The notes under the pieces: model-generated
The model's database searches: none
What the model saw: only the letters and a program-made list of their open reading frames with translations
Told to the model about the DNA's origin: nothing
Assembly: GCF_009725235.1 (NCBI RefSeq)
Contig: NZ_WJFC01000186.1
Span: forward strand, 1 to 26,218
Length of the DNA stretch: 26,218 nucleotides
Direction: 5' to 3'
From: Scytonema sp. UIC 10036
GTDB taxonomy: Bacteria > Cyanobacteriota > Cyanobacteriia > Cyanobacteriales > Nostocaceae
Position numbers and translations under genes: made by a program
In this document: one piece after another, positions 15,016-21,902 of the stretch
Layout of the letters: every line of letters begins with the position of its first letter
Position numbering within the stretch: the first letter of the stretch is position 1

Positions 15016-15660
15016 TCAACACTTCTTGTGCTTGCGTCGTTGTACTTTATTACAGCAGTCACTACTATTTTTCTTCTTATTAGCAGAACAATTAGTGTCT
15101 ATAAGATGTTCATCGAATGGAGTTCCGTAAATACGATTTGGTTCCAAGTTTAAACTATTCAGCCAGTTTAAAAAGTGCTCAACATAATTCTTGTTTAAGC
15201 GCGATTGATGTCCCCGTGGTTGCGGAACAATTTTTTTCAGGTCATTTGGTAGTAGTGGAGCTTTGTTACCAAGGTAGAAAAAATGATTGGACAGTAAAGC
15301 GTACTCCCCGTTTAAGTCCCTCTCCCTATCGCTCTCACTATGTACGCTTTTTTGTAGCTGAGGATGCTGTGGATTGTCAGAAAAATCATAAATTGAATCG
15401 CCTACCTTTTGGCGGCGATCTTTATTGTACCAGTCAGGAATCTTTTCTGGCAGATGTTCTTTAGTAAAAGAGCTATATTGTTGCATTGTCATTTTTGCAG
15501 TGACTTTCATTGCATATATGACAGATCCTTTCAAATCGCCAATTGGAGAGTGAGCCACTTTCATTCCGACAACCCAGTCTCCTTCTTGAGCTGTTCTACG
15601 GATACTAGGCTTACATATAACCAGCGTACAGGTTCCCCAATATGGATTGGGTGCAGACAC
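15016..15660 (-). CDS. Nmad2-domain protein (nucleotide modification-associated), N-terminally shortened
   Basis: 214 residues. It matches what I recall of Nmad2: SAPNPYWGTCTLVICKPSIRR, EGDWVVGMKV, VIYAMKVTAKMTMQQY, GDSIYDFS, a SDRERDLNGEYALLSNHFFYLG segment and NLEPNRIYGTP. The family was named for linkage with predicted nucleic-acid modification systems; its activity is unproved. Family members usually begin about a dozen residues earlier with a YSY-x4-D-x-G strand; here the frame opens at GTG 15660, and an in-frame TGA that ends the upstream gene lies only 6 bases before it. The first strand is therefore missing and the protein may be inactive. The C-terminal 35 residues are Cys/Lys-rich (CCNKVQRRKHKKC) and not part of the domain. 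Confidence 0.75.
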   Translation of the reverse strand: MSAPNPYWGTCTLVICKPSIRRTAQEGDWVVGMKVAHSPIGDLKGSVIYAMKVTAKMTMQQYSSFTKEHLPEKIPDWYNKDRRQKVGDSIYDFSDNPQHPQLQKSVHSESDRERDLNGEYALLSNHFFYLGNKAPLLPNDLKKIVPQPRGHQSRLNKNYVEHFLNWLNSLNLEPNRIYGTPFDEHLIDTNCSANKKKNSSDCCNKVQRRKHKKC

Positions 15661-15666
15661 AAGCCT

Positions 15667-16035
15667 TCACATACAATCAATAAACTGATTGCCATCTTCA
15701 CTGATTGAGAAAGAGACTTTAGCATTGATAGGACAAATCTCAACTCCACTGCTCCTTCTGATTTCTATTGCTTCAGAAAGAACGCAACCACTAAAAGTAC
15801 CCTTCTCCGTAAAATAAATGGGCTGTCCTTCCTTACAAAAGAAGCGACTGTTGTTGACTCGTATTTCAGTATTTCTGCTTAAAACACATCCGGCAAGCGA
15901 GTTATTGGAATGATTTGTTGCCGTACCTGACAGACAAGCAACTGATGCTAAGGCTGGAAATGTATAATTTATACCTAAATACAATAATCCTGTAACTGGC
16001 ACAATCATTGCCAAACTTCTTATAAAAGCTTTCAT
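15667..16035 (-). CDS. Small secreted protein with Cys-containing repeats
   Basis: 122 residues; unknown family. A signal peptide covers about 1-30 (MKAFIRSLAMIVPVTGLLYL, then FPALA before SVAC). The mature part has two related units: an SLAGCVLSRNTEIRV segment followed by CKEGQPIYF, then TFSGCVLSEAIEIRR followed by CPINAKVSF. The pattern is G-C-V-L-S, a short strand, then Cys and a further strand. The six mature Cys could form disulfides in the periplasm. The gene ends at TGA 15667-15669, directly before and in the same frame as the Nmad2 gene; co-transcription is likely but the functions look unrelated. Confidence 0.7.
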   Translation of the reverse strand: MKAFIRSLAMIVPVTGLLYLGINYTFPALASVACLSGTATNHSNNSLAGCVLSRNTEIRVNNSRFFCKEGQPIYFTEKGTFSGCVLSEAIEIRRSSGVEICPINAKVSFSISEDGNQFIDCM

Positions 16036-16097
16036 TTTTTGCTAAACCTGATATTACTTTATATAACATGACACAAAGCTATCTTTTAAAATACAGT

Positions 16098-16196
16098 ATG
16101 ATTACTGTTTTTATAAAAATGGGAGATCTAAATCGCCCTTGGTCACAGCAAGCACAATTTCAAGGACTGCCGTATCGCATACCTTGTAAACTTTAA
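16098..16196 (+). CDS. Possible 32-residue small open frame
   Basis: ATG 16098 to TAA 16194-16196 encodes a peptide containing MGDLNRPWSQQAQFQG and ending in PYRIPCKL. A second ATG lies at 16119. No clear Shine-Dalgarno is present. A hairpin with a T-rich tail begins 8 bases after the stop. It could be a small gene or the remnant of a larger one; I do not recognise the sequence. Confidence 0.2.
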   Translation: MITVFIKMGDLNRPWSQQAQFQGLPYRIPCKL

Positions 16197-16203
16197 CAAC
16201 TAA

Positions 16204-16242
16204 CAACCTTATCTAAAGACTATTGAAGGTTGCTTTTTCTTT
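16204..16242 (+). terminator. Candidate Rho-independent terminator
   Basis: CAACCTT (16204-16210) pairs with AAGGTTG (16226-16232) around a 15-base loop, and CTTTTTCTTT follows. The orientation fits a plus-strand transcript ending here, such as the tiny frame at 16098-16196. Confidence 0.4.
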
Positions 16243-16907
16243 CAACAGCCTTTCTGCACATAAAGTATGCGAAATTTAAACAGACAGAGCGAGGTTCAAG
16301 AAAAATTTATATTTTGTCCAGAAAATATACGCATGAGAAAAGGGATGGTTATTAATTATAATGATGATGGAATAAAAAACTGTTTCTTTGAATTGTGAAT
16401 AGACATCGCTGGTTGGAAATAACAGAATACGCCTCGCTAGTGAGATCGGTAGTTGGTTCATTTGCTGCTATGAGTCAAGTTTAATGGCTGAAATATTCAT
16501 ACAGATAGCGATCGCGATTTGTCTTGTATCAAAAAGAATATCTCAATAGATACAAATGCGGTCTAGCCATTTAGAATTGAGAGTTCATAAAATGAGTGTA
16601 TGCATTTCATAAATAAAGCACTGTTAGCTAAAGAATTCTTCTTTGTGTAGAAAGTGGCAATTTGAACTGTTTTGTTTCGTTGATAAGGGAGAGGTACAGA
16701 TTTATCTGCGTCCGTCTGCGTTCATCTGCGGTTAATTATTTCTTCGATGTACCTTAATAATCTGGGAATTACTATATTTATCTAGTAGGAATTATGCAAC
16801 CTCAACAGTAGTTATAATAATAACTAAAATTTTCATATATTTTGATTCTTAAGAGGTCATTTATAAAGTAAATCTTAAATGGTCAAATGTATTGTGTAGA
16901 AGTAACA

Positions 16908-16955
16908 CCCAACAATTTCATTAAATGTTGGGTTTCGTTCCTCAACCCAACCTAC
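16908..16955 (+). repeat. CCCAACA-type intergenic repeat, copy 3 (uninterrupted)
   Basis: CCCAACA (16908-16914) and TGTTGGG (16926-16932) form a 7-bp hairpin. TTCGTTCCTCAACCCAACCT and AC follow to 16955. It is the uninterrupted form of the copies at 7103-7195 and 10925-10975. Confidence 0.8.
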
Positions 16956-17061
16956 ATGGCTTCTCTGAGGGGGTAAGCTTGTCGTGTATTAGTGGCGGGC
17001 AACAATCTCGCACCACAAGATATTATGGTTGGAAACCTATCACTCGTACTCGGCACCAGGA

Positions 17062-18075
17062 ATGATCGAAGTTGAAAAATTAACTAAAAGATACGGTTCT
17101 ACCCCAGCTATCTCTGATGTTACGTTTAATGTGGAACCAGGAGAGATTTTGGGCTTTCTCGGTCCGAATGGCGCTGGCAAAACAACAACTATGCGAATTT
17201 TAGCTGGCTATTTACCAGCAACGAGTGGAACTGCCCGGATTGCTGGCTTTGATGTCCACGATAACTCTCTGGCTGTCCGCCAACGCATTGGTTATCTCCC
17301 TGAGACTCCCCCTTTGTACCCGGAAATGACGGTTGAGGGATTTTTATATTTTGTCTCGCGGATTAAAGGAATTCCCGCAGGTGATCGCACTGCAAAAGTC
17401 AAAGCAGCGTTAGAAAAGTGTAACCTAGAAGATAAGCGCCATACCATCATTCGCAAACTCTCCAAAGGATACCGCCAAAGAGTAGGCATAGCCCAAGCCA
17501 TTGTCCACGATCCACCAGCCATTATTTTGGACGAACCCACTGTTGGACTTGACCCCAGGCAAATTATTGAAGTCCGAAATTTAATTAAGAGCTTAGCAGG
17601 TAGCCATACAATTATTCTTTCGACCCACATTTTGCCAGAAGTGAATATGACCTGCAGCCGCGTAGCGATTATCAATCGAGGTAATATTGTAGCAACTAAT
17701 ACTATAGAAAATTTAATGTCACAGTTGACGAGAGGCTCTGGCTATGAAATAGAAATAAAGGGAGAAGCCAGCCTCGCCAAACAAATGTTACAAAACATAC
17801 CGGGTGTGGGTTTGGTAGAATCAGTTCCTACAGTGGCTATGCAAAATCATAACGATTTAAAAGATAACCGAACTCACCTGCGAGTGCTATCACAACCGGG
17901 AACCGAACCGGGTGAGGAGATTGCAGTCGCGTTAGTGCGTGCGGGATTTAGTTTATGCGAAATGCGACGTGTTAGCGCTACTCTGGAAGATGTCTTTTTA
18001 CAATTGACAACAGCAGAAAACAGTTTGGAGATGGAGACAGAAACAGCAGAAGCCAAGGAAGGAGAAGCCGCTTAG
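17062..18075 (+). CDS. ABC transporter ATP-binding protein, GldA-like
   Basis: 337 residues from ATG 17062, the usual family start MIEVEKLTKRYG; a TTG at 17029 would add 11 residues and cannot be excluded. Walker A is GPNGAGKTTT (34-43), the signature motif is LSKGYRQRVGIAQA, Walker B is AIILDEPTVGLD, and the H-loop is STHILPE. The C-terminal region after about residue 215 is the extension found in ABC-2 exporters, with an insertion (VAMQNHNDLKDN) and an acidic Glu/Ala-rich tail. It powers the permease encoded next: GGAGAAG near its 3' end serves the permease start, which follows the TAG stop without a gap. Closest in plan to GldA of the Bacteroidetes gliding apparatus, but the family is widespread in non-gliding bacteria. 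Confidence 0.9.
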   Translation: MIEVEKLTKRYGSTPAISDVTFNVEPGEILGFLGPNGAGKTTTMRILAGYLPATSGTARIAGFDVHDNSLAVRQRIGYLPETPPLYPEMTVEGFLYFVSRIKGIPAGDRTAKVKAALEKCNLEDKRHTIIRKLSKGYRQRVGIAQAIVHDPPAIILDEPTVGLDPRQIIEVRNLIKSLAGSHTIILSTHILPEVNMTCSRVAIINRGNIVATNTIENLMSQLTRGSGYEIEIKGEASLAKQMLQNIPGVGLVESVPTVAMQNHNDLKDNRTHLRVLSQPGTEPGEEIAVALVRAGFSLCEMRRVSATLEDVFLQLTTAENSLEMETETAEAKEGEAA

Positions 18076-18888
18076 ATGGGTGTCGTACTGGGTAATATTA
18101 TTGCCATTTATCGCCGAGAGCTGCAAAGCTATTTTGTATCGCCTCTAGCTTATGCTGTCGCAAGCGTATTTTGGTTTTTATCTGGATTGTTCTTTGTGCT
18201 CATTTTGATGGGACCGGAGGGGATTTTACCAACAGTTGCTGCCTACGATTTACGAGGACAAGAACTAGGAGTACCAGTTCCACCCATAGATGTTCCTTAC
18301 GAATTTGTACGTGCTTTTTTAGACAGAATGGGATGGCTGTTGTTATTTGTGCTGCCCATTCTTTCCATGGGTCTTTATGCTGAAGAACGCAAGCGCGGCA
18401 CTTTGGAACTTTTATCCACATCCCCCATTACAAACTGGGCAGTCGCTGTCGGGAAATTACTGGGAGTGCTGACATTTTTTACAACAATGGTCATGCCCAT
18501 ACTAGTGTTGGAAGCGATCGCCTTAAGTGCATCCAATCCGCCCATACCAGCAACAATTCCCCTCCTCGGTCATTTAGCGCTCATTTTACTAGCAGCAGCC
18601 ATTTTATCCTTAGGAATGTTTATTTCCTCTCTAACAGACAGCACAATTTTATCTGCAGTCCTCACATTCGCATTAATTTTATTACTCTTATTCCTAGATT
18701 TAATTGCCAAAAACATTGGTGGTTCTCTAGGAGAAGCAATAGGGCATCTATCATTGCTGAAACATTACAATACACTGGTACAAGGTATTTTTGATACCAG
18801 CAGCTTGCTTTTGTTCTCCAGTTACATTATTCTGGGAGTTTTTCTCACAGCACAATCAATTGATACATTGCGATTTCAACGTTCATAG
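18076..18888 (+). CDS. ABC-2 type permease, GldF-like
   Basis: 270 residues, about six membrane helices: around 22-46, 92-112, 135-160, 163-185, 190-212 and 243-262. Between helices 1 and 2 there is a hydrophilic loop (GPEGILPTVAAYDLRGQELG) facing the periplasm. The motif EERKRGTLELLSTSPI (about 107-122) after helix 2 is the conserved cytoplasmic coupling region of ABC-2 exporters. ATG 18076 directly follows the stop of the ATPase gene, so the two are translationally coupled. With the next gene (GldG-like) it forms the membrane part of an exporter or envelope machine of unknown substrate. The stop lies just before the first heptamer array. Confidence 0.9.
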   Translation: MGVVLGNIIAIYRRELQSYFVSPLAYAVASVFWFLSGLFFVLILMGPEGILPTVAAYDLRGQELGVPVPPIDVPYEFVRAFLDRMGWLLLFVLPILSMGLYAEERKRGTLELLSTSPITNWAVAVGKLLGVLTFFTTMVMPILVLEAIALSASNPPIPATIPLLGHLALILLAAAILSLGMFISSLTDSTILSAVLTFALILLLLFLDLIAKNIGGSLGEAIGHLSLLKHYNTLVQGIFDTSSLLLFSSYIILGVFLTAQSIDTLRFQRS

Positions 18889-18894
18889 TCATTA

Positions 18895-19010
18895 GTCAAA
18901 GTTAGTGGTTAGTGGTTAGTGGTTAGTGGTTAGTAGCTGGTAAAAAAACTAACAACTAACAACTAACAACTAACAACTAACAACTGACAACTGACAACTG
19001 ACAACTGACA
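18895..19010. repeat. Heptamer array 1 (inverted arms)
   Basis: The left arm is GTTAGTG repeated about four to five times (18901-18935); the right arm is AACTAAC then AACTGAC repeated about nine times (18948-19010). The arms are complementary, so the region can form a long imperfect hairpin. The right arm ends 5 bases before the GldG-like ATG. No Shine-Dalgarno is seen between. Confidence 0.9.
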
Positions 19011-19015
19011 AAAAA

Positions 19016-20818
19016 ATGAAGACTATTGCTAAAAAGAAAATTTGGAAATATTTAGTTTGGTTAGGTCCGTTTCTCTTAACGGCGGGTGTAACTGTCGGTT
19101 TGGTATCAGAAAATTGGGGACTCTTACCATTAGTACTTATAATTGCAGGTACTATTGTTATTGGATTGTGGCTGATATGGCAAAACCAACAAAATAATTG
19201 GTGGGGAAGACGTTCCACTCAAGCTAGTACAAATGCCCTATTTGCAACTTTGGCAGTTTTGGCAATTCTGGGATTAGTTAATTTTTTAGGAACTCGCTAC
19301 AACTGGCGAACTGACTTGACAGAAACCAAATTGTTTACCCTTTCTCCCCAGTCACGGGAATTGGTACGTTCTCTAGAAACTCCTGTAAAGGTGTGGGTGT
19401 TTGATGCCAATCAAAATCCCCTAGACCGGGATTTGTTAGAAGATTACCGACGCCAAAGCCCAAAATTTAAATTTGAGTACGTCGATCCACGCAACAGACC
19501 GGGATTAACACGTAAGTTTGGCGTTAAAGAAGATGGAGAAGTTTACTTGGAATCTGGAGATAAAAGACAGTTAGTACAGGTAGTCAGTCCGCAAGAACCT
19601 TTATCTGAAATAAAGGTAACCAACAGCTTGCAACAAGTGATTAACTTGAATTCGGCTAAAGTTTACTTCCTTCAAGGTCACGGCGAACACCAAATTTCAG
19701 GCAATGAAGAAGGACTTTCCCAAGCCATCAAAGCATTAAGTGACAAAGCTTACACTACAGTACCACTCAATTTAGCAGAAAAATCTAGCGTTCCTCAAGA
19801 TGCTACTGTTGTTGTCATAGCAGGTCCTAAACGAGCACTGTTTGAAAGCGAAGTCAATGCTTTGCGGCAATTCCTCAATCGAGGTGGCAATTTACTGTTA
19901 ATGATTGACCCCAGTATCGACCCAAAACTCAACAGTTTATTTGCTGAATGGGGTATTAAGTTAGATAATCGTTTGGCTGTGGATGTTTCTGGAAGTGTAG
20001 GGCTTGGTCCTGCGGCACCTTTGGTGAGAGAATACGGAAAACACCCCATCACTAAGGACTTTGGTAACGGCATTTCTTTTTATCCGCTATCACGACCGAT
20101 TGATACAGTACCAGTAGCGGGTGTAGAAGCTACTCCCCTTCTACTGACCAAGCCATACCCCGATAGCTGGGGAGAAAGCGATCTAGAAAGTGAGGATTTG
20201 AAGTTTAATCCAGAAAGCGATCGCAAAGGACCTTTGACATTAGGTGTTGCATTAAGGAGGAAACTGACAGCTACACCTCCAACTCAACCCAGTCCCATCT
20301 CTACACCCACAGCATCCCCAACCCCAGCAACTCAAGCTAGCCCTGCGGCTACCACTAAACCTACTTCTGGGCCCACTCCCTCACCAACCACTCAAGCCAA
20401 AGCTAGCCCCACTCCCGGCCCAAAACCTACTCCCACAGCAACTGCATCACCAACACCAGCCACTCCGGCTAGCCCCACTCCCACAGCAACTGCATCACCA
20501 ACACCAGCAACTCAGACTAGCCCCACTCCTACTACTTCTCCCACCGCTACCGAATCGCGGATGGTCGTGATAGGAAATTCAGGCTTTGCTGTGAATAACT
20601 TATTTGAACAGCAGCTTAATAAAGATGTCTTTTTGAACTCAGTCACATGGCTCAGTCAACAAGATAGCCAACCTCTTTCCATTAGCCCCAAAGAAATTAG
20701 AAACCGTCGCATTAACTTAACAACAGCCCAAGCCAATCTTTTAGAGATATCGTCTCTGTTTGTTTTACCACTGATAGGGTTATTAGCAGCAGCTCTTCTC
20801 TGGTGGGTAAGAAGGTAA
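19016..20818 (+). CDS. GldG-family ABC transporter auxiliary protein with a Pro/Thr/Ser repeat insert
   Basis: 600 residues. Three N-terminal membrane helices (about 14-33, 36-55, 74-92) precede a large periplasmic domain (about 100-420) of the GldG/ABC_transp_aux type: TDLTETKLFTLSPQSRELVRSL, YVDPRNRPGL, VYFLQGHGEHQI, DATVVVIAGPKR and GGNLLLMIDPSID. A low-complexity stretch (about 423-517) of TPTATASP-type units interrupts the fold; the core resumes with RMVVIGNSGFAVN, and a final helix lies at about 577-597 before a Trp-Trp-Val-Arg-Arg end. The insert is encoded by 48-bp units and is likely to vary between strains. It starts at ATG 19016 directly after a heptamer array. Probably anchors the Gld-like ABC transporter in the envelope. 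Confidence 0.88.
   Translation: MKTIAKKKIWKYLVWLGPFLLTAGVTVGLVSENWGLLPLVLIIAGTIVIGLWLIWQNQQNNWWGRRSTQASTNALFATLAVLAILGLVNFLGTRYNWRTDLTETKLFTLSPQSRELVRSLETPVKVWVFDANQNPLDRDLLEDYRRQSPKFKFEYVDPRNRPGLTRKFGVKEDGEVYLESGDKRQLVQVVSPQEPLSEIKVTNSLQQVINLNSAKVYFLQGHGEHQISGNEEGLSQAIKALSDKAYTTVPLNLAEKSSVPQDATVVVIAGPKRALFESEVNALRQFLNRGGNLLLMIDPSIDPKLNSLFAEWGIKLDNRLAVDVSGSVGLGPAAPLVREYGKHPITKDFGNGISFYPLSRPIDTVPVAGVEATPLLLTKPYPDSWGESDLESEDLKFNPESDRKGPLTLGVALRRKLTATPPTQPSPISTPTASPTPATQASPAATTKPTSGPTPSPTTQAKASPTPGPKPTPTATASPTPATPASPTPTATASPTPATQTSPTPTTSPTATESRMVVIGNSGFAVNNLFEQQLNKDVFLNSVTWLSQQDSQPLSISPKEIRNRRINLTTAQANLLEISSLFVLPLIGLLAAALLWWVRR
20429..20530 (+). repeat. 48-bp coding tandem repeat
   Basis: Two successive 48-bp units (20429-20476 and 20477-20524) share an exact 32-base core that begins ACTCCCACAGCAACTGCATC. 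They encode 16-residue units TPTATASPTPATPASP and TPTATASPTPATQTSP. Degraded versions flank them on both sides inside the same gene. Confidence 0.85.
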
Positions 20819-20823
20819 TTTTT

Positions 20824-21004
20824 AGTTAGTGGTTAGTGGTTAGTTGTGAGGAGGAGCGGAATACTGAGGTTAACATCACACCTATGGCGATGCCGCATCT
20901 TAAACTAATTGTATCTGTTGCAATTGAAATCAAAATTTGGTATGACGAATAACCAACAACCACTAACAACTAACAACTAACCACCAACCACTAACAACTA
21001 ACCA
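20824..21004. repeat. Heptamer array 2 (inverted arms with a long loop)
   Basis: The left arm GTTAGTG-type units run 20824-20846; the right arm ACTAAC-type units run about 20950-21004. About 100 bases of single-copy sequence separate the arms. The right arm ends 4 bases before the DUF4340 ATG at 21009. Confidence 0.85.
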
Positions 21005-21008
21005 ATCT

Positions 21009-21632
21009 ATGAAACTCCAACGAACAACTTTAATTTTGTTACTGATAGCATTAGGTTTAGGAGGCTTTGTTTACTTCCATGAAATTAGAGGTTCATCTCA
21101 ACGAGAGGAAGTCAAGGATAACAAGCAGCCAATTTTCTCTTTTAAGGAAGATGATGTGCAGTCTTTAACGATTAAAACTCAAAATGAAACTATAAGTTTA
21201 GAACGCAGTGGTAAGTCAGAAGGAACTAAGTGGTTGATGAAATCTCCTTCTGTTGTCCCAGCAAGTGACCCAATTGTTGGTTATTTGATGAATTTGTTAG
21301 TGGAAGGAAAAAGCGATCGCACTATATCCATTTCAACCAATCAACTTTCAGAATTTGGCTTAGATCGACCTCAAGCAACTATTGATATAAAACTTAAAAA
21401 TCAACAAAATCATCAGTTGATTTTGGGACAACCTGATTTTAACCGCCGTTTCCTCTACGCTCAAGCAGATCCTTCGACTCAACCAAAAGGAAATCTTAAT
21501 GTGCTGTTAGTCTCTACAGATTTTGAAAATGCTGTCAAGCGAGATCTTTCAGAGTGGAAACAAGAGGCAGAGAATACTAACAAACAGCCAACACCCAGCG
21601 TTCAGCCCAGCCCGACAAAAAGTCCTTCATAG
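21009..21632 (+). CDS. DUF4340-domain protein
   Basis: 207 residues. A single N-terminal membrane anchor (about 7-24, LILLLIALGLGGFVYFHE) is followed by a periplasmic DUF4340-type domain: FSFKEDDVQSLTIKTQNETI, KWLMKSP, LVEGKSDRTIS, LSEFGLDRPQATIDIKL and LILGQPDFNRRFLYAQ. The C-terminus is Pro/Ser/Thr-rich, like the insert of the GldG-like neighbour. DUF4340 proteins commonly sit beside GldG-like genes, so it is probably an accessory of the same envelope complex. It is on the short side for the family. It starts directly behind heptamer array 2 with no Shine-Dalgarno. Confidence 0.85.
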   Translation: MKLQRTTLILLLIALGLGGFVYFHEIRGSSQREEVKDNKQPIFSFKEDDVQSLTIKTQNETISLERSGKSEGTKWLMKSPSVVPASDPIVGYLMNLLVEGKSDRTISISTNQLSEFGLDRPQATIDIKLKNQQNHQLILGQPDFNRRFLYAQADPSTQPKGNLNVLLVSTDFENAVKRDLSEWKQEAENTNKQPTPSVQPSPTKSPS

Positions 21633-21902
21633 CGACTGATTTATGGCATTTATAGTTTCATACTAGTTAGATCGAGTTCCCATGAGCACGTAGTGTGTTT
21701 ACCACAATCAGAAACACGTATCACTATTTTTTAGTGTTACCATAGTGTGCTCTCGCAGTTAAGCTATCTCTATGAATAATAAAAAATAATTATATTTAAA
21801 TGGCATTGTCATTTCTTAGGTTTATAAATATAGTTTTTTACAGAAGCATATAAAAATTCATCAAACACACTACAACATATTAAGTTGCACGCGGAGGCTC
21901 TT
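21633..21902. promoter_or_regulatory. Leader/promoter region of the flv3-flv1 genes
   Basis: 270 bases without heptamers, unlike the neighbouring junctions, so the flv genes probably have their own promoter here. It contains an AT-rich stretch (21775-21800). No perfect NtcA site (GTA-N8-TAC) was found. Confidence 0.4.

Larger units (their letters stand above)
16036..17061. other. Intergenic region before the ABC module
   Basis: About 1 kb. It holds a possible tiny open frame (16098-16196) with a terminator-like hairpin behind it, three TCTGCG hexamers at exact 10-base spacing (16705-16730), and a CCCAACA-type repeat (16908-16955). The promoter for the ABC module should lie between the repeat and 17062. 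The stretch 16260-16700 shows nothing I can support. Confidence 0.5.

Noticed and set aside
15117..15464. A 115-codon plus-strand frame opposite the Nmad2 gene
   Set aside because: It is antisense to the clear Nmad2 motifs and carries none of its own.
16276..16461. A 61-codon minus-strand frame in the 1-kb intergenic region
   Set aside because: Low-complexity composition, no start signal, and no similarity to anything I recognise.
18895..19010. CRISPR-like look of the short repeats
   Set aside because: Units are 7 bases long and contiguous, with no unique spacers and no cas genes nearby.
21633..21902. NtcA-binding site upstream of flv3
   Set aside because: A near match GTA-N8-ACC occurs near 21691, but the second half-site is wrong.
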